Positions 5,533 to 7,685 of a stretch of 7,685 nt of DNA are shown here, piece after piece. The stretch is from NCBI GenBank assembly GCA_023456995.1, contig JAEWNU010000067.1, positions 1-7,685 on the forward strand, given 5' to 3'. A model generated the notes under the pieces. That model saw only the letters and a program-made list of their open reading frames with translations, was not told the DNA's origin and ran no database searches. How positions within the stretch are numbered: position 1 is the first letter of the stretch; every line of letters begins with the position of its first letter. A program made the translations under genes and the position numbers. Source of the stretch: Bacillota bacterium. Lineage in GTDB: Bacteria > Bacillota > Clostridia > Oscillospirales > Ruminococcaceae.

Positions 5533-6759
5533 TTAGGCTTTTGGCAGGGTTGCGATAAAAGTAGTTCCGTTTTGGGGATCACTTTGAGCAGTAAGGCTTC
5601 CCTTATGCGCTGTGACAATGCTCTGTGCAATGGCCAACCCTAGCCCATAACCGCCTTTTTCCCTTGCTCGGGAAGCGTCGACACAATAAAATCGCTCAAA
5701 AATGTGTTTGAGCTTCTCAGGTGGAATTGGCGCGCCGGTGTTGTTGATCTTCAGACGTATTTTGTCCTGTGCGACCTCAAGCTGAACGAACACCCTACCC
5801 TTTTCGCCGGCATATTTGCAGGCATTATCCAACAAAATCGCACACACCTGCCGCAGCTGCCCCACATCACCGTGCACCATAATGTCGGAAGGAATATCAC
5901 TGTCGAGCTTTAGCCCTTGTTCAAACGCCACCGATTCAAACGGCAGTACTCTGCTCCACACCAGATCGCTGAAATCAATTGTTGTGTGCGGTAAAGGTGA
6001 GGAAACAGCGTCCGCTTTTGCTAAAAATAACAGGTCGTCCACCAACTGCTTCATACGTTCAGCTTCTGCCTCTGTATTTTTTATCCATCTGCGCTGCTGC
6101 TCAATCGTGTCATTCTGGTGAGAAAGCAGTATACCGGTGTTCGCCAAAATCACAGTCAGGGGCGTTTTAAGTTCGTGGGAAGCATCGGCCACGAATTGCC
6201 GCTGTTGCTCCCACGCCCGCTCAACCGGACGCAGCACCCAACGCGAAAGATAAAGGCTGACCAGCAAAAATGCTGCAAAACCGCCCAGCAGCGCCGCCAG
6301 AGACGTCAAAAGCAGCTTTAGCAGCGACCGTAACTCGTGGGTTCGGTCAATAAAGGCCAGTCTTAGTCCCAATGGGGTTTTCTCAACACGATAGCGTAGC
6401 ATCAAATCACCGAGAACGCCTTCGGTACTGCCGCTTGAAAGTGCAGACTCCACCGCCTGTTGCACTAGCTCGTCCGAGACTTCCACATTGTTGGACATCA
6501 CCGATAGAATTTCGCCATTTTGGTCCAATGCAACCCCAAATACCGGAAACAACGAAAAGCCTCCTTTCGGTGGCTTGAACCAACGGTCGGAAAGTTCAAA
6601 TTTCGGGGGTGTCGCCCAGGCGCGTTCCAGCGCGCGCTTGCTTTCTGACACACTGTTCTGATAGCCCGATATGCAGGAGGCCCCAACAACCACAAACAGC
6701 ACAGCCGTAACAAGCGACATGTTGATGATCACAAACTTTTTGCGGAGCTTTTTAATCAT
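5533..6759 (-). CDS. Sensor histidine kinase of a two-component system
   Basis: A 408-residue membrane histidine kinase. A first membrane segment (about 10-32) and a second (about 147-171) flank an extracytoplasmic sensor region of roughly 115 residues that I do not recognise. The H box is SHELKTP with His195 as the phosphorylated residue. The N box is LLDNACKYA (309-317, Asn312). The lid and F region is IFERFYCVDASRA (353-365), and the G2 box is GGYGLGLA (369-376). The G1 box reads NNTGAPIP (339-346), with Asn in place of the usual Asp, a variant seen in related Gram-positive kinases. Only about 24 residues lie between the second membrane segment and His195, so a full HAMP domain (about 50 residues) is missing; LRPVERAWEQQRQFV is all that remains. 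The ATG overlaps the response regulator stop as ATGA, indicating translational coupling. Partner assignment is secure; the signal sensed is unknown. Confidence 0.9.
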   Translation of the reverse strand: MIKKLRKKFVIINMSLVTAVLFVVVGASCISGYQNSVSESKRALERAWATPPKFELSDRWFKPPKGGFSLFPVFGVALDQNGEILSVMSNNVEVSDELVQQAVESALSSGSTEGVLGDLMLRYRVEKTPLGLRLAFIDRTHELRSLLKLLLTSLAALLGGFAAFLLVSLYLSRWVLRPVERAWEQQRQFVADASHELKTPLTVILANTGILLSHQNDTIEQQRRWIKNTEAEAERMKQLVDDLLFLAKADAVSSPLPHTTIDFSDLVWSRVLPFESVAFEQGLKLDSDIPSDIMVHGDVGQLRQVCAILLDNACKYAGEKGRVFVQLEVAQDKIRLKINNTGAPIPPEKLKHIFERFYCVDASRAREKGGYGLGLAIAQSIVTAHKGSLTAQSDPQNGTTFIATLPKA

Positions 6760-7433
6760 TGGGCTCCCCCCTCTAGGCGATACCCCACCTTGCGCACAGT
6801 GCCGATCGTTACTTTAGATCCTAAAAAGAAAAACTTTTTGCGTAAAAAAGATATGTACGCCTCCACGTTGTTATCTTCGGCCTCGGATTGCGCACCCCAT
6901 ACCTTTAGAATCAGTTCCTCCTTCGACACAATCTGATTGCTGTTCGACATTAGAATTCGCAGCACCTCAAATTCCTTAAAGCCGAGATGCACCGATTTAA
7001 CCCCGCGCGACAACGTATAAGTGGCAAGCGACAGTATCAGATCACAGAAAGACAGCGCCTCGAGCTGTACGTCCCCCTGCCTGCGCGTGAGTGCACGCAC
7101 GCGGGCCATTAACTCCTCGGGGGAAAAAGGTTTAGTCATATAGTCATCCGCGCCGCAGTCCAGACCGGTAACCTTGTCGCCAATTTCATCGCGGGCGGTC
7201 AGCATCAGCACAGGGGTTGCGTTTTTGGCCCGCCTCAGTTCGCGCACAACCTCAAATCCCGTTTTTTTTGGCAACATTACATCTAATATAATAACGTCGT
7301 ATAGACCGCTTTTGGCATATTCCAGCCCATCTTCGCCGTTATAGACTATTTCTGCGCTATATTTCTGCTCGATTAATATCTGGCATAGCGCCTCGGCAAG
7401 ACGCTGCTCATCCTCGACAATCAATACCCGCAT
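6756..7433 (-). CDS. OmpR/PhoB-family response regulator
   Basis: A 225-residue DNA-binding response regulator of standard length. The receiver domain (1-118) has the acidic pair E7-D8, the phosphorylation site Asp51 in ILDVMLPKKTG, Thr79 in MLTARD and Lys101 in TKPFSPEEL. The winged-helix effector domain (about 125-222) shows GFKEFEVLRILMSN, the KEELILKVWG block, NNVEAYISFLRKK (188-200, recognition helix) and the wing TIGTVRKVGYRLE. It is phosphorylated by the kinase encoded directly downstream, with which it shares a 4-base ATGA overlap. The ATG at 7433 is preceded by GGGAGGA (7448-7442 on minus) with 8 bases of spacing. Tandem repeats with 11-base spacing in its own promoter region suggest autoregulation. 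An eight-A run lies in the coding strand at codons 55-58. Confidence 0.93.
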   Translation of the reverse strand: MRVLIVEDEQRLAEALCQILIEQKYSAEIVYNGEDGLEYAKSGLYDVIILDVMLPKKTGFEVVRELRRAKNATPVLMLTARDEIGDKVTGLDCGADDYMTKPFSPEELMARVRALTRRQGDVQLEALSFCDLILSLATYTLSRGVKSVHLGFKEFEVLRILMSNSNQIVSKEELILKVWGAQSEAEDNNVEAYISFLRKKFFFLGSKVTIGTVRKVGYRLEGGAQ

Positions 7434-7495
7434 CCTTTGAATCCTCCCACTTTAGACTCTTCTAATAATACTTTTATCGTGATGTGCCTGCAAGT

Positions 7496-7501
7496 ATTGT
7501 A
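7496..7501 (-). promoter_or_regulatory. -10 box of the two-component operon
   Basis: TACAAT on the minus strand (5 of 6 matches to TATAAT) lies 10 bases downstream of the nearer CTGAAAT repeat. There is no recognisable -35, the pattern expected when an OmpR/PhoB-type activator occupies the -35 region. Transcription would start near 7489, leaving a leader of about 56 bases before the ATG at 7433. The leader contains a small dyad TTAGA-CTCT-TCTAA (7452-7465). Confidence 0.55.
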
Positions 7502-7511
7502 ATTTAAAAAG

Positions 7512-7548
7512 CTGAAATTAATCTGAAATCGCTTTTTCAGACTAATTT
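7512..7548. promoter_or_regulatory. Probable response-regulator operator: 11-base-spaced direct repeats within a palindrome
   Basis: CTGAAAT occurs at 7512-7518 and again at 7523-7529, an 11-base period with 4-base spacers, the same geometry as PhoB and OmpR boxes. The second copy is also the left part of a near-perfect palindrome: 7515-7528 pairs with 7535-7548 over 14 bases with one mismatch (7521/7542) and a 6-base centre. The core is TCTGAAA-N6-TTTCAGA. The site lies between divergent promoters and could control both. The likely binder is the adjacent response regulator; that step is inference. Confidence 0.6.
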
Positions 7549-7561
7549 AAGGTAAACACGC

Positions 7562-7607
7562 TATTATTTAGCCACAACAACGACAACATGCCGCTGCAAA
7601 CGCGGCA
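7562..7607 (+). promoter_or_regulatory. Candidate -10 box and leader hairpin of the VTC-like gene
   Basis: TATTAT (7562-7567, 5 of 6 matches to consensus) has no good -35 but lies downstream of the palindrome. The leader would be about 60 bases and contains a 6-bp hairpin, TGCCGC (7589-7594) with GCGGCA (7602-7607), closing a 7-base loop. No T-run follows, so it is not an intrinsic terminator. Confidence 0.35.
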
Positions 7608-7635
7608 GCCGATAAACTTTAAGGGGGAAAACGCA

Positions 7636-7685
7636 ATGGCAGCACTGATGAAATTTGAGCGTACCGAAAAGAAATATCTGCTCAC
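7636..7685 (+). CDS. VTC-domain (polyphosphate-polymerase-like) protein, N-terminal fragment
   Basis: The ATG at 7636 opens a frame to the window edge that gives MAALMKFERTEKKYLL and the start of a seventeenth codon. The motif F-x-R-x-E-x-KYLL resembles the first strand of bacterial VTC-domain proteins (typically FxRYExKYLL), members of the CYTH/triphosphate-tunnel fold that polymerise or bind polyphosphate. AAGGGGG (7621-7627) lies 8 bases upstream, which fixes the start. An in-frame ATG at 7588 would add 16 residues but has no ribosome binding site. It is divergent from the two-component operon and shares its control region. Sixteen residues are a thin basis, so the family call is probable, not certain. 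Confidence 0.55.
   Translation, partial: MAALMKFERTEKKYLL

Noticed and set aside
7588..7635. In-frame ATG at 7588 as an upstream start of the VTC-like gene.
   Set aside because: No ribosome binding site precedes it, and it lies at a hairpin arm; the ATG at 7636 has AAGGGGG at 8 bases.
1..7685. Search for a CRISPR array, insertion sequence, tRNA or phage genes.
   Set aside because: No regularly spaced repeats, terminal inverted repeats, transposase motifs or tRNA-like folds were seen by eye.

Overview
The window looks like a chromosomal segment of a low-to-mid GC Gram-positive bacterium, most likely a member of the Clostridia. The grounds are strong purine-rich ribosome binding sites, tightly spaced minus-strand operons, a clostridial-style OmpR-type two-component pair, and the start of a VTC-domain (polyphosphate-polymerase-like) gene. 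This placement is an inference from gene style, not from a marker gene. No mobile element, CRISPR array, tRNA or rRNA was seen.

Layout from left to right. (1) 1-95, minus: the first 31 codons of a LysR-type regulator, cut by the window edge and too short for most ORF callers. (2) 205-1257, plus: a YeiH/UPF0324 membrane protein divergent from that regulator. The very AT-rich 109-base gap between them carries a -10 box and a T-N11-A dyad. (3) 1277-1306: a strong hairpin between the convergent genes. (4) 5246 down to 1305, minus: a compact three-gene surface-glycan operon, encoding a WbpA-like UDP-N-acetylglucosamine 6-dehydrogenase, a Gfo/Idh/MocA sugar oxidoreductase and a MurJ/MviN-fold flippase. 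At both internal junctions the ribosome binding site overlaps the upstream stop codon. (5) 5256-5532: an intergenic region with a candidate promoter framed by an 11-base inverted repeat, plus a terminator-like hairpin that is much better formed in plus-strand RNA although no plus-strand gene precedes it. (6) 7433 down to 5533, minus: a response regulator and sensor kinase, coupled by an ATGA overlap. (7) 7434-7635: a divergent control region with two CTGAAAT repeats at 11-base spacing, lying 10 bases from a TACAAT -10 box, inside a larger near-perfect palindrome. (8) 7636-7685, plus: the first 16 codons of a VTC-domain-like protein.

How the parts may work together. The LysR gene probably controls the YeiH transporter. 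The three-gene operon would make a UDP-GlcNAc-derived uronic acid, oxidise a sugar nucleotide further, and export a lipid-linked glycan. The aminotransferase and acetyltransferase of the classic WbpA/WbpB pathway are not in the window. The two-component pair probably activates its own promoter, and possibly the divergent VTC gene, through the CTGAAAT repeats. The most interesting points are that operator, the plus-oriented terminator without a gene, the phased inverted repeat at the glycan operon promoter, and the loss of charged residues normally conserved in MurJ.
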